The notes: a model not told the origin generated them from the sequence alone. DNA of 64,000 nt from AC-38 sp033856025 (GCA_033856025.1 JAWVFQ010000040.1:1-64000); one strand, 5' to 3'. Shown: positions 49,671-58,344, counted from the first letter of the stretch. Program-made: numbers and translations.

Positions 49671-49783
49671 TACTAGGCGGTGGGCTGCCTCATCGAGTCC
49701 ACCGTCTCTCCTCCTCAACCGCCATGGGCCCGGCAGTGGGCCCCAACGGCTGTGCGCTGGGAAACGTAGCGCCTTCGCGGCGC
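49671..49783. other. unassigned intergenic stretch
   Basis: This stretch lies between the terminator and the CorC-like gene end. On the minus strand it contains two tiny overlapping frames (11 and 6 codons, 49725-49690 and 49693-49673), the second ending just before the terminator stem. It also has GGGCCC-rich and GCGCC-rich small hairpins. I see no match to 4.5S RNA, tmRNA or RNase P RNA. Confidence 0.3.
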
Positions 49784-51085
49784 TCAGGCGACCGGCCCGC
49801 GCTCGCGCACGCGCACGGCCTCGATGCGGTTCTCGCGCACGGACTCCACGCGGATGGAGTAGCCGTCCGCGCTCACGGTGTCCCCGCGGCGCGGCAGGCG
49901 GCCCAGCTTGTCGAAGACGTACCCGCCGATCGAGTTGTAGGCGTCGCTGTCGATCGGCAGCTCGACGCCGTAGTCGATGAGGTCGGTGACCGCCACGTGA
50001 CCCCTGACGTACCAGTCGCCGTTGGGCAGCTTGCGCACGGCGCCGCCCGCCGGGTCGGTCTCGTCCTCGATCTCCCCGACGACCTCCTCGAGGATGTCCT
50101 CGACGGTCACGATCCCCGCGACGCGGCCGTACTCGTCGACCACCACGGCCATGCTCGCGCGCTGGCGTTGGAGGTCGGCCAGCAGGTCGTCCAGCGGCTT
50201 GGTCTCGGGGACGATCGGCGCGTCCTTGACCAGCGGCTCCAGCGACGCGTCGGGACCGCGCTCGAGCAGCGTCCGGGCCATGGAGTTGATGTGGGCGATG
50301 CCCCGGACGCGGTCGGCGTTGTCGTCCTCCACGACGAGCAGGCGGGTGTGTCCCGTGTCGACGCAGCGGCGCACGCCCACCTGCACGGTCTCCGACGCGT
50401 CGATCGTCACGACCGCCGGGATCGGCGTCATGACCTGGCGGGCCTCCTGCTCGTGCAGGTGGAAGACGCCCGAGAGCATCACCGCCTCGCCGGCGTCGAT
50501 CTTCCCGCCCTGGAGGGACTCCGCGATGATCAGCTTGAGCTCCTCGGGAGTCCCGCCCTCCTCCTCGGAGATCTGGTCCGGGTGCACGCCGAGCAGGCGC
50601 AGGATCCAGTTCGACACGCGATTGAGCAGCGCCACCGCCGGGCGGAAGGCCAGGCGGAAGGCGCGCAGCGGCCGCGAGATCCGGCGCGCCACGTCCTCGG
50701 CGTGCGTGATCGCGAAGATCTTGGGCACCTGCTCGCCGAACGTGATGTGCAGGGACGTCGTGATCACGTAGGCGATGATCAGCGCCAGCGCCACCGCGAT
50801 GCCGTGGGAGATACCGCCGAAGGCCGGCTCGATCAGCTTGGCGACGGCGGGCTCGCCCAGGAAGCCGATGCCGATGGAGGCGAGCGTGATCCCCAGCTGG
50901 CACGCGGACAGCGCCTCGGAGATGTCCTCGATCTCGTGGACGGCGGCGGCCGCGCCGCTCTGGCCCTCCTCGGACATCGTCTCGAGCTTGGACCGGCGCG
51001 CGCGCACGAGGGCGAACTCGGCCGCGACGAAGTACCCGTTCAGCAGGACGAGCAGCACGACGGCGAGGAGCAAGAGCGCCGTCAT
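49784..51085 (-). CDS. CorC/HlyC-type membrane protein (DUF21-CBS-CorC_HlyC)
   Basis: This is a 433-residue protein. An N-terminal DUF21 membrane domain with four helices (about 1-190, starting ALLLLAVVLLVLLNGYFVAAEFALV) is followed by a CBS pair (about 210-330, V-M-T-P-I-P-A-V-V and V-D-E-Y-G-R-V-A-G-I-V-T-V-E-D-I-L-E-E-V-V-G) and the C-terminal CorC_HlyC domain (350-430). Family members such as CNNM, CorC and MpfA are linked to magnesium or other cation export. CBS domains usually sense adenine nucleotides. Confidence 0.9.
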   Translation of the reverse strand: MTALLLLAVVLLVLLNGYFVAAEFALVRARRSKLETMSEEGQSGAAAAVHEIEDISEALSACQLGITLASIGIGFLGEPAVAKLIEPAFGGISHGIAVALALIIAYVITTSLHITFGEQVPKIFAITHAEDVARRISRPLRAFRLAFRPAVALLNRVSNWILRLLGVHPDQISEEEGGTPEELKLIIAESLQGGKIDAGEAVMLSGVFHLHEQEARQVMTPIPAVVTIDASETVQVGVRRCVDTGHTRLLVVEDDNADRVRGIAHINSMARTLLERGPDASLEPLVKDAPIVPETKPLDDLLADLQRQRASMAVVVDEYGRVAGIVTVEDILEEVVGEIEDETDPAGGAVRKLPNGDWYVRGHVAVTDLIDYGVELPIDSDAYNSIGGYVFDKLGRLPRRGDTVSADGYSIRVESVRENRIEAVRVRERGPVA

Positions 51086-51157
51086 CGCGGAGCCCCGCTA
51101 CTTCGGGGTAGGTCGTCGTCGTTCATCGAGGCGACGCGGGAAAGGTAGCAGCCGGTC

Positions 51158-52834
51158 CTACAGCCTCCGGCGCCCCCGGCGCCGGGGCGCGACGGGCGCG
51201 ACGACGCGCTCCCCGACGACCTCACGGGGCACCCCGGGGCGAAGCGCCGACGGCCGGGCCGGCAGCCCGAAGTCGCCCGCGCGGCGCACGAGCAGGTCGG
51301 CGCAGCGCTCGGACACGGCGGCGATCGTCAGCGAAGGGTTCACGCCCAGGGACGTCGGGATGATCGAGGAGTCGATGCAATACAGGCCCTCGTACCCGAA
51401 CACCGCCCCCGCGTGGTCCGTGACGCCCAGGGCGGGCGACTCGGCCATCCGGCAGCCGCCCAGCGGGTGCGACGCGTATGAGCCCTGGGTCTCGGTCAGC
51501 TTCATGAAGCGCCCCAGGCCGCGGCGCTCGGCGATCCGCCTCATCGCGTCGTTGGCCGCCTCGCGCACGCGGATCGACTGGTCCGACAGCGCGTAGTTGA
51601 ACAGCCCGACCGCGACCGGGCCCTCGTTCGGGCGCTCGGCCCCGCCCTTCGGCGGCACGGCGTAGAACTGGCCGTCGTGGGTGTCCTCGACCATGGCCAG
51701 CAGCTCGATGCGGTTGGACCACTGGGAGACCGCCTGCTTCTTCTGGAGCCCCCACCACGAGGGGTCGCCCTCCGGCGCGCGCCCGTCGTCGTAGAGGAAG
51801 TTGGTCAGGGCGGACAGGAAGATCTCCTGGAGGTTGAAGCGGGTGCCGTCGAAGCGGTGGTCGCGCCGGCCCACCCAGAAGTCGTAGGTCATCGTGGTGA
51901 TCGGCTTGCCCTTGTGGAAGTCGTCGTAGCCGGGGAGCCCCAGGACGTCCTTCACCTTCTTCTGGTCGTACTCGATCGCCGCGATGTGATCGCCGTTGAC
52001 GCCGAGGTGGCGGCCGACCTGGTCCGACAGCCCCGGCAGGTCGTTCTTGGAGCGCATGAGGATCGGCGCGTTGCCCATCGCGCCGCTGGAGAGCACGAGG
52101 ACCTTGCACTCGATCTCCACCGTGGCGCCGGCCGCGTCGAGCGCGCTGACGACGTAGCGCCACGGCCGCGCGCTGGACTGGCGCACGGACTGGACCTCGA
52201 AACCGGGGCGGATCTGGACGCCCATCCGCTCGGCGCTGGGCAGGTAGTTGGTGATGAGGGAGTTCTTGGCGCCGAAGACGCAGCCGGTGTGGCACCACTT
52301 GGCGTTGACGCAGCGCTTGGGGCTGATGGCCACGGGCACGCGGTCGCAGGTGTGTCCGGCGGCGGCCAGCGTGCGGGCCCACAGGCCGCCGGACTTCGAG
52401 ACCTGGTCCCAGTCGGGACGGTTCACGCGCAGCCCGAACTCGACGCGGCCGTAGTAGGGGTCGAGGCTGCGTCGCGAGATCGGCGCCGGCCACATGCGGC
52501 GCTCGTCGCCGTCCCCGGGGCGGCGGTCGCGGCGCTCGAACGTCTCCCGCGGGGCGCGCAGCGAGGCGGCGAGGTAGAGGTTGGAGCCGCCGCCCACCGC
52601 CTGGGCGGTGACGATCTGGGCGCCGTTGCCCTGGATCAGGTTGTAGACGTTGGACAGGTGGTCGATGTCCATGGACTGGCGGAAGTCGGTGTGCTTCATC
52701 CGCCGTCCGCGCTCCAGGACGACGACCTGGTTGGCGCTCGCGCCCGCGGCGCGGTAGAGCTCGGCCAGCCGGTACGCGGTGATCGCCCCGCCGAAGCCGG
52801 ATCCCGCGATCACCACGTCGACGCGTTCGGCCAT
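51158..52834 (-). CDS. GMC-family (cholesterol oxidase-like) FAD oxidoreductase
   Basis: This 558-residue protein has the FAD-binding fold V-V-I-A-G-S-G-F-G-G-A at the N terminus, A-V-G-G-G-S-N-L-Y-L in the FAD-linked strand, and C-terminal S-H-P-L-G-G-C-R-M with the active-site His plus G-V-N-P-S-L-T-I-A-A. It lacks its own signal peptide. It is encoded directly after a Tat-signal subunit gene (1-base overlap), the arrangement of membrane dehydrogenases where the small subunit carries the export signal. The Arg-rich tail could bind the membrane or nucleic acid. Confidence 0.88.
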   Translation of the reverse strand: MAERVDVVIAGSGFGGAITAYRLAELYRAAGASANQVVVLERGRRMKHTDFRQSMDIDHLSNVYNLIQGNGAQIVTAQAVGGGSNLYLAASLRAPRETFERRDRRPGDGDERRMWPAPISRRSLDPYYGRVEFGLRVNRPDWDQVSKSGGLWARTLAAAGHTCDRVPVAISPKRCVNAKWCHTGCVFGAKNSLITNYLPSAERMGVQIRPGFEVQSVRQSSARPWRYVVSALDAAGATVEIECKVLVLSSGAMGNAPILMRSKNDLPGLSDQVGRHLGVNGDHIAAIEYDQKKVKDVLGLPGYDDFHKGKPITTMTYDFWVGRRDHRFDGTRFNLQEIFLSALTNFLYDDGRAPEGDPSWWGLQKKQAVSQWSNRIELLAMVEDTHDGQFYAVPPKGGAERPNEGPVAVGLFNYALSDQSIRVREAANDAMRRIAERRGLGRFMKLTETQGSYASHPLGGCRMAESPALGVTDHAGAVFGYEGLYCIDSSIIPTSLGVNPSLTIAAVSERCADLLVRRAGDFGLPARPSALRPGVPREVVGERVVAPVAPRRRGRRRL

Positions 52835-53508
52835 CAGTCGAGGTATCCCAGGCGCGTGCGCTCGCGGCTCAGGCGCCTGTTGTAGGAGAAGTCGCGGTAG
52901 CCGCGCGGGGCGACTCCGGGCAGGCCCATCACGCGCAGGCCGCTCGCCTTGGCGGCGGTGGCGTTGGGGATGAGCGCGGCGGCGCAGAACGCGGTGAAGG
53001 GGACGGCGGCGGCCGCCTCCCAGACCACGCGCGCCGGGTTCTTGAAGTCCAGGCCCGCCACGCACACCGCGGTGCGCTTGTCGAAGGGGAGCGAGAGGAA
53101 CGACCCGCCCTGGCCCAGCGCCCGCGACTCCAGGTCGGCCAGGAACGGGCCCTGCAGCGCGTCGAAGCCGATCTTGGGGTGGTGGTAGAGCGCCAGGACG
53201 TCGGCCTCCACCGCGCCGGGCTCGGGGTCCACGCCGGCGATGGCCTGGGGATGGACCTCGTTGCCCAGGTCCGTGCGCGTGACGATCCGGCCCGGGAGGA
53301 TCGTGTCCGCGAAGGCCTGGAGAGTGGCGTCGGGCAGGGCCGGCTCCGCGGTTGCGGGGATCGTGTCTATGAGCGGCCGGGCCGAGGCGATCAGCGCCGC
53401 CAGCCCGAGCAGGCCTCCGCGCTTCAGCAGACCTCGACGCGAGATCTCCGCCAGCAGTCCGTCCGCGCCGGACGGGACCGCCGGCGGGAGGCCGTCGTCA
53501 GAGGGCAT
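52834..53508 (-). CDS. Tat-exported small subunit (DUF5987/gluconate dehydrogenase subunit 3-like)
   Basis: This 224-residue protein has a twin-arginine signal: S-R-R-G-L-L-K-R followed by a hydrophobic G-G-L-L-G-L-A-A-L-I-A-S-A (about 23-45). The mature part is helical, with D-T-I-L-P-G-R-I-V and Y-H-H-P-K-I-G-F. It resembles small subunits that pair with GMC dehydrogenases, which fits the adjacent gene. It would carry the folded flavoprotein across the membrane. Confidence 0.82.
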   Translation of the reverse strand: MPSDDGLPPAVPSGADGLLAEISRRGLLKRGGLLGLAALIASARPLIDTIPATAEPALPDATLQAFADTILPGRIVTRTDLGNEVHPQAIAGVDPEPGAVEADVLALYHHPKIGFDALQGPFLADLESRALGQGGSFLSLPFDKRTAVCVAGLDFKNPARVVWEAAAAVPFTAFCAAALIPNATAAKASGLRVMGLPGVAPRGYRDFSYNRRLSRERTRLGYLD

Positions 53509-53773
53509 CGACGCGGCGGGCCAGCTCGAAGTCGTTCTCCGTCAGGCCGCCCTCGGAGTGGGTGGAGACCGTGAGGCGGACGCGGTTCCAGCCGTGGAGC
53601 AGGATGTCCGGGTGGTGGTTGAGCTCCTCGGCCAGCGCCCCGACGCGGTTCACGAAGGCCAGCGCCTCCGCGAAATCGGCGAACTTGAGGTCGCGCCCGA
53701 TGGCGTTCCCGTCGCGCTCCCACTCGGTCGCGGCGAGACGGTCGGCGATCTCGTCGTCCGGCAGCGTTGCCAT
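53498..53773 (-). CDS. pterin-4a-carbinolamine dehydratase
   Basis: This 91-residue protein has the dehydratase motif N-H-H-P-D (52-56) with A-L-A-E-E-L before it and R-V-R-L-T-V-S-T-H after. This is the PhhB/DCoH fold. It dehydrates 4a-hydroxytetrahydropterin to recycle pterin cofactor. No aromatic amino acid hydroxylase is in the window. It is the first gene of a three-gene minus-strand cluster and overlaps the Tat subunit start by 11 bases. Confidence 0.9.
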   Translation of the reverse strand: MATLPDDEIADRLAATEWERDGNAIGRDLKFADFAEALAFVNRVGALAEELNHHPDILLHGWNRVRLTVSTHSEGGLTENDFELARRVDAL

Positions 53774-53786
53774 ACCCTTCCTCCCC

Positions 53787-54686
53787 GTGCGGATCGTGTC
53801 CCTCGTTCCCTCGGCCACCGAGACGCTGTTCGCGCTCGGCGCCGCCGACGAGGTTATCGCCGTGACGCACGAGTGCGACTGGCCGGCCGAGGCGCGGGCG
53901 CTGCCGAAGATCACCCGCGACGTGCTGCCGCCCGGCCGGTCCGCCGGTGAGATCGACGCCGCCGTGCGCGAGCGCACCTCGGCGGGACTGTCCATCTACG
54001 AGCTGGACACCGAGCGGCTGGTCTCGCTGGAGCCCGACCTGATCGTCACGCAGGCGCTGTGCTCCGTGTGCGCGGTGTCCCACGACGACGTGCTGGCGAT
54101 CGCGCAGGAGCGCCTCCCGGGCGCGCGGGTGATGTCGCTGGACCCGCACACGGTGGGCGAGGTGCTCGACGACGTGCGCCGCATGGCCGACGTCATCGAC
54201 CGCTGGAGCGAGGGCGAGGCGCTGCTCGAGGACGCCGCGATGCGCATCGACCGGGTCAAGCTGGCGGTCCGGGGCGCGCCGGCGCCGCGCGTCGCGGCCA
54301 TCGAGTGGCTGGACCCGCCGTTCGCGGCGGGCCACTGGACGCCGCAGCTGGTGGAGTGGGCGGGCGGCGAGGACGTCCTCGGGTTCGCCGGGGAGCCGTC
54401 GTTCTCCACCGACTGGGACACCGTCGCCGCGGCTCAGCCCGACGTCGTCGTGGTGATGCCCTGCGGGTACGACGCACGGCGCGCGCACGAGGAGGCCGAG
54501 ACGTTCCGCTCCGACCTCGACCGCGTGGGCGCCGGCCAGGTCGTCGCGGTCGACGCGTCGTCGTACTTCTCGCGCCCCGGCCCGCGGATCGTCGACGGCC
54601 TGGAGCTCCTGGCCCACCTGCTGCACCCCGAGCGCATCCCCGAGCCGCCCCCGGCCCTGGCCGAGCGGGCGCTCGAGCTGGCGTGA
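53787..54686 (+). CDS. BtuF/FhuD-like periplasmic-binding-fold protein without signal peptide
   Basis: The protein has 299 residues from GTG 53787, which begins directly with M-R-I-V-S-L-V-P-S-A-T-E-T-L-F-A-L, the first strand of a class III binding-protein fold. It has E-C-D-W-P, R-L-V-S-L-E-P-D-L-I-V-T-Q, E-W-L-D-P-P-F-A-A-G-H-W-T-P and A-Q-P-D-V-V-V-V. Without a signal peptide it should be cytoplasmic, unlike true ABC binding proteins. Such soluble cobalamin-binding homologues are common in actinobacteria; ligand unproven. Its stop overlaps the glycosyltransferase start. Confidence 0.82.
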   Translation: MRIVSLVPSATETLFALGAADEVIAVTHECDWPAEARALPKITRDVLPPGRSAGEIDAAVRERTSAGLSIYELDTERLVSLEPDLIVTQALCSVCAVSHDDVLAIAQERLPGARVMSLDPHTVGEVLDDVRRMADVIDRWSEGEALLEDAAMRIDRVKLAVRGAPAPRVAAIEWLDPPFAAGHWTPQLVEWAGGEDVLGFAGEPSFSTDWDTVAAAQPDVVVVMPCGYDARRAHEEAETFRSDLDRVGAGQVVAVDASSYFSRPGPRIVDGLELLAHLLHPERIPEPPPALAERALELA

Positions 54687-55822
54687 CGGCCGGGCCGCGG
54701 ACCGTCCTCTTCGTCCACTCGTCGGCCGGGCGGTATGGCGCGGACCGCCAGCTTCTGGCCATGGCGGGGGGGTTGGACCGCTCTCGGTGGCGGGCCGTGG
54801 TGGTGCTGGCCGAGGCCGGGCCGTTGGTGGGTGACCTGGAGAAGGCGGGCATCGAGGTGGTGGTGCGGCCGGAGCTGGCGGTCCTTCGCCGGGCGCTGTT
54901 CACGCCGGCGGGGCTGGCCGGGGTCCTGCGCCGGTATGTGGCCGACCGCCGGGAGCTCGGCGCGCTGGCCCGGTCGCACGGCGCCGCCGTGGTCCACGCG
55001 AACACCTCGGTGACGGTCGGCGCGTTTGCCGCGGCGGCGGGCGCCGGCGTCCCCCTGGTCGTCTCGGTGCGCGAGATCTACACCGACTTCGCGCGCTTCT
55101 GGCCGGTCTACCGGCGCTTCCTGCGCCGCGCCGACGCGCTGCTGTGCTCGTCCGAGCCCGTCCGCGCGCAGTTCGGCGACGACGCCCGGGCGCAGGTGGT
55201 CCACGAGGGCGTGACGGGCGTGGCGCGGCGGGCGCCGCGCGCCGAGGCCCGCGCCGCCCTGGACCTGCCCGACGAAGCCTTCGTCGCCGCCGTCCTGGGC
55301 CGCCTGTCGTCGTGGAAGGGCCAGGAGGTCCTGATCGAGGCCGTCGCCGAGGTGCCGCACGCGATCGCGCTCGTCGCGGGCGACGCGTGGCCGGGTGAGG
55401 AGCGCTTCGAGCGGGGGCTGCGGTCGCTGGCGGAGCGGCTTGGCGTCTCCGCGCGGGTCCGTTTCGTGGGGTTCCGGGAGGACGTGGAGAACGTCTATGG
55501 CGCCGCGGACGTCGTGGTCGTCCCCTCCACGCGGCCGGACCCGCTACCCAACTCGGCGCTGGAGTCCGCGGCCGCCGGGTGCTGCGTGGTCGCCGCGGCG
55601 CACGGCGGGCTGCCGGAGATCCTCCGCGACGGCGAGACCGGGCGGCTGGTGCCGCCCGGCGACGCGGCGGCCCTGGCCGCGGTCCTGTCCGAGCTGGCGT
55701 CTGACCCGGCGCAACGGCGCCGGTTAGGGGAAGCCGCCGCCGCGGACGTCGCGGATCGATTCGCGGTCTCGCGCCTGCTCGCGCGAACCCAAGGCGTGTA
55801 CGACGAGATCGTCCGACGTTAA
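54683..55822 (+). CDS. GT4-family glycosyltransferase
   Basis: This 379-residue protein has a two-domain GT-B fold. The N-terminal half starts with V-L-F-V-H-S-S-A-G-R-Y-G-A-D-R, and the C-terminal donor-binding half has V-L-G-R-L-S-S-W-K-G-Q-E, F-V-G-F-R-E-D-V and the E-x7-E-like P-N-S-A-L-E-S-A-A-A-G. The donor sugar and acceptor are not known. GTG start overlaps the preceding stop. Confidence 0.9.
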   Translation: MTAGPRTVLFVHSSAGRYGADRQLLAMAGGLDRSRWRAVVVLAEAGPLVGDLEKAGIEVVVRPELAVLRRALFTPAGLAGVLRRYVADRRELGALARSHGAAVVHANTSVTVGAFAAAAGAGVPLVVSVREIYTDFARFWPVYRRFLRRADALLCSSEPVRAQFGDDARAQVVHEGVTGVARRAPRAEARAALDLPDEAFVAAVLGRLSSWKGQEVLIEAVAEVPHAIALVAGDAWPGEERFERGLRSLAERLGVSARVRFVGFREDVENVYGAADVVVVPSTRPDPLPNSALESAAAGCCVVAAAHGGLPEILRDGETGRLVPPGDAAALAAVLSELASDPAQRRRLGEAAAADVADRFAVSRLLARTQGVYDEIVRR

Positions 55823-55855
55823 GCACCCATACGGTGCATAACTGCAGGGGATTTT
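55823..55855 (+). terminator. probable terminator between convergent genes
   Basis: A GCACC/GGTGC stem with a CATAC loop follows the glycosyltransferase stop. After a 14-base spacer there is a run of five T (ATTTTT). The stem is short, so the call is moderate. Confidence 0.45.
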
Positions 55856-55856
55856 T

Positions 55857-56657
55857 CTAGGCGACCATTACCGCGGCGACCGCGAGGCCGGCCGCGAGGG
55901 CTATGCACACGGCGAGGGGGACGAGGGGGGAGCGGACCCGGTCCCCGACCGCCACGAGCACGTACGCCGCGATCGCCCCGGACACCAGGCCGCCTATGTG
56001 GCCGCCCACCGAGATCCCGGGGAAGACGAAGGTGAGCAGCAGGTTCAGGCCGATGAGCGCCGGGATCCCCGACGCCATCGGATCGAATCCCCGCGCGCGC
56101 ATGATCACCACCGCGCCGCCCATCAGGCCGAACACCGCGCCCGAGGCGCCGACCGTCAGCGAGTCCGGGTTGATCAGCAGCGCGCCGAGCGATCCGCCCA
56201 GCAGGGACGTGAAGTAGAGGACGAGGAACCGGACGCGCCCGATCGACGGCTCCAGCATCGTCCCGAGGATGTAGAGCAGGTACATGTTGAAGCCGATGTG
56301 GATCAGGCCCGCGTGCAGGAAGCCGGACGTGATCAGGCGCCAGTACTCGCCGTCGGCCACCGACGGGCCGTACAGCGCGCCGTTGTCCACGACGCTGCCG
56401 CCGCCGCGGGCCGCCACCCCGCCGCCGCCCGCCAGCGAGCCGACGAAGGCCAGGACGTTCATCGCGATCAGCACGTACGTCGCGACCGGGTCGGACGAAA
56501 CGTTGCGCATGGTGCGAACCCGGGTGCGGTCGCGCGAGCATTCCGGGCAGCGCATCCCCACCGGCGTGGGGGTCATGCAGTCGGGGCAGATCGCGCGCCC
56601 GCAGCTCGAGCAGGAGACGCCCGTCTCGCGGTTGGGGTGTCGGTAGCAGGTCGCCAT
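55857..56657 (-). CDS. rhomboid-family serine protease with N-terminal B-box-like zinc finger
   Basis: This 266-residue protein has six transmembrane helices. The catalytic dyad is Ser172 in GASGAVFG and His220 in V-G-G-H-I-G-G, with Asn124 in H-I-G-F-N-M-Y-L-L as oxyanion residue. The first 42 residues are a B-box-type zinc finger (Cys16, Cys19, Cys24, Cys27, Cys37, Cys40 and His7), a known addition in actinobacterial rhomboids. It cleaves single-pass membrane proteins; one candidate is the membrane protein of the next gene pair (inference). Confidence 0.9.
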   Translation of the reverse strand: MATCYRHPNRETGVSCSSCGRAICPDCMTPTPVGMRCPECSRDRTRVRTMRNVSSDPVATYVLIAMNVLAFVGSLAGGGGVAARGGGSVVDNGALYGPSVADGEYWRLITSGFLHAGLIHIGFNMYLLYILGTMLEPSIGRVRFLVLYFTSLLGGSLGALLINPDSLTVGASGAVFGLMGGAVVIMRARGFDPMASGIPALIGLNLLLTFVFPGISVGGHIGGLVSGAIAAYVLVAVGDRVRSPLVPLAVCIALAAGLAVAAVMVA

Positions 56658-56692
56658 CGGCCCGCCTGAAGCTAGCGGACGGACAGCGCGGT

Positions 56693-57031
56693 TCAGCGGT
56701 CCAGCAGGCGGCGAGCCTCGCCGAAGACGTCGCGCAGGGCCTTCTCGGCGGCGTCCAGGGCGTTCTCCGGACGGCGGCGCCGCGCCCGCCGGCGCGCGCG
56801 CAGCAACACCAGCGCGGCGCCGGCCGTCGTCCCCACCACGGCGGCCGCGGCGGGACGGACCCAGTTGCGCGGGTCGCGCATCGCCTCCATCTCCCACGAC
56901 TCCAGCTCGGCCGCGGCGAGCTGGGTGAGGTTGGAGAGGGTCGTCTCCAGGCGCTCGGACAGGTCGGCCGGCGGCTCGACGGGCGCGAGCGCCCGGCGCA
57001 GGAGGACCTCGAACTCAGCCGATTCGCTCAC
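56693..57031 (-). CDS. small single-pass membrane protein, possible anti-sigma factor
   Basis: This 112-residue protein has a soluble N-terminal part (1-57), one hydrophobic segment (about 60-78, V-R-P-A-A-A-A-V-V-G-T-T-A-G-A-A-L-V-L-L), an Arg-rich stretch and a C-terminal amphipathic helix. It starts with GTG overlapping the sigma factor stop, the usual arrangement of sigma/anti-sigma pairs, but no zinc-finger (ZAS) motif is seen. The basic C terminus facing the cytoplasm or outside cannot be settled from sequence. Confidence 0.65.
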   Translation of the reverse strand: MSESAEFEVLLRRALAPVEPPADLSERLETTLSNLTQLAAAELESWEMEAMRDPRNWVRPAAAAVVGTTAGAALVLLRARRRARRRRPENALDAAEKALRDVFGEARRLLDR

Positions 57032-57570
57032 GCCGCCTCCTCACGCTCCTTGACGATCTGCTCCAGCTGACGCGTGGCGCGGTGCAGCAGGACCTTCGTG
57101 GCGCCGTCGGTCCGCCCCATGGCGCGCGCGATCTCGCGGTTGTCCATCCCCAGCGCGAAGCGCATGATCAGCGCCTCGCGGCGGTCGTCCGGCAGCTCGG
57201 AGACGCCCTCCAGGATCCGCTGGAGCTCGTCGCGCCCCTCCACCAGGGACTCCGTGTCGTGGGGCGCGGCGAGGATCGTCGTGTCGTCGATGTGCGTCTG
57301 GGGCTTGCGCGAGCGGTCGCGGTAGTAGTTCGCCGCCAGGTTGTGGGCGATGCGGATCAGCCAGGGCCGCAGCGGGCGCCCGTCGCTCTCGCGCTGCGCG
57401 CGCTCGAAGTGGCGATAGGCCTGCAGGAACGTCTGCTCCGTGAGGTCCTCGGCGTCGTGGTGGTTCCCGATCCGGTAGTACGAGTACGAGTAGACGTCGC
57501 GCAAGTGCGCGCGATAGAGATCGGAGAACTCGGCGTCGAGCTGGGCCTTCGGCTTCGTGGGCGCGTCCAC
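57028..57570 (-). CDS. ECF-type RNA polymerase sigma factor
   Basis: This 180-residue protein starts with GTG 57570. It has sigma2 (about 15-85: L-R-D-V-Y-S-Y-S-Y-Y, A-E-D-L-T-E-Q-T-F-L-Q-A-Y, W-L-I-R-I-A-H-N) and sigma4 (about 120-175: L-P-D-D-R-R-E-A-L-I-M-R-F-A, M-D-N-R-E-I-A-R-A-M-G-R-T-D-G-A-T-K-V-L-L-H-R). It has no sigma3. It probably responds to an envelope signal through the co-encoded membrane protein. Its target promoter is not evident. Confidence 0.92.
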   Translation of the reverse strand: MDAPTKPKAQLDAEFSDLYRAHLRDVYSYSYYRIGNHHDAEDLTEQTFLQAYRHFERAQRESDGRPLRPWLIRIAHNLAANYYRDRSRKPQTHIDDTTILAAPHDTESLVEGRDELQRILEGVSELPDDRREALIMRFALGMDNREIARAMGRTDGATKVLLHRATRQLEQIVKEREEAA

Positions 57571-57589
57571 GCAAGGACCCTACCTCCCG

Positions 57590-58294
57590 TCACGCCGCCC
57601 GGACGCGACGCGGCGCGGGCTCGGCCCGGGGCGGCGGCTGGCCGCCCAGCCACTCCCACTGCAGGGCCACGCACGGCCACACGCGCTCCGTGACCGTCCC
57701 GGCCAGGGCGGGGGACGGCGCCTCGACGAGCGGGAAGCGCAGCGGCTGGCCGCAGCGGATCCGGACCTTGCGCGGACGGACGCGCCAGGCGCGGCGGACG
57801 TCCTCGGTGCCGATCACCGCGACGGGCACGACCGGCGCGCCGGTCTGCAGCGCCAGGCGTCCCACCCCGCGCCGGGCGCGGCCCAGGCCGCCCGGCCGCA
57901 CGCGCGTCCCCTCGGGGAAGATCAGCACGCAGTCGCCGCGCTCCAGGATCGCGCGGGCGGTGGCCATCATCTCGGCGTCCGACGCGCCCCGGTCCACGGG
58001 GAAGGCGCCGAGCGCGTTGAGGATCCATCCCTGCCAGCGCCGTTCGAAGAGCTCGCGCTTGGCCACGTAGTACATCGGGCGCCGGATCAGCGTCCCGATG
58101 ACGAACGGGTCCAGGAAGCTGCGGTGGTTGGCCGCGAAGATCACGGGACCGTCCTGCGGGATGTGCTCGCGGCCGATCCGCGCCAGCCGGAAGTACAGGT
58201 GGAAGAACGGCTGCAGGACGCCGCGAACGACCCAGTAGACCAGCGGGTTGGCGCCCCGCTCCCGGGCGCGCGCGTGCAATCTGGCTGCATGCAT
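57590..58294 (-). CDS. 1-acyl-sn-glycerol-3-phosphate acyltransferase-like protein
   Basis: This 234-residue PlsC-family protein has the HX4D box N-H-R-S-F-L-D (His57, Asp62), the F-P-E-G-T block (acyl acceptor binding) and V-P-V-A-V-I-G-T near 160. It transfers an acyl group to lysophosphatidate or a related glycerol lipid at the inner membrane. It lies 19 bases upstream of the sigma factor gene on the same strand, so lipid synthesis and the sigma factor may be co-expressed. Confidence 0.9.
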   Translation of the reverse strand: MHAARLHARARERGANPLVYWVVRGVLQPFFHLYFRLARIGREHIPQDGPVIFAANHRSFLDPFVIGTLIRRPMYYVAKRELFERRWQGWILNALGAFPVDRGASDAEMMATARAILERGDCVLIFPEGTRVRPGGLGRARRGVGRLALQTGAPVVPVAVIGTEDVRRAWRVRPRKVRIRCGQPLRFPLVEAPSPALAGTVTERVWPCVALQWEWLGGQPPPRAEPAPRRVRAA

Positions 58295-58344
58295 ACGTGC
58301 GGTGCCCAACCCCGTGGGCGGAGGCTCGTTACAGTTGCGTCGCG

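Noticed and set aside
49621..49783. A 4.5S RNA, tmRNA or RNase P RNA in the gap after the 3-hydroxyacyl-CoA dehydrogenase gene
   Set aside because: None of the conserved motifs of these RNAs is visible. Only a terminator and small hairpins are seen.
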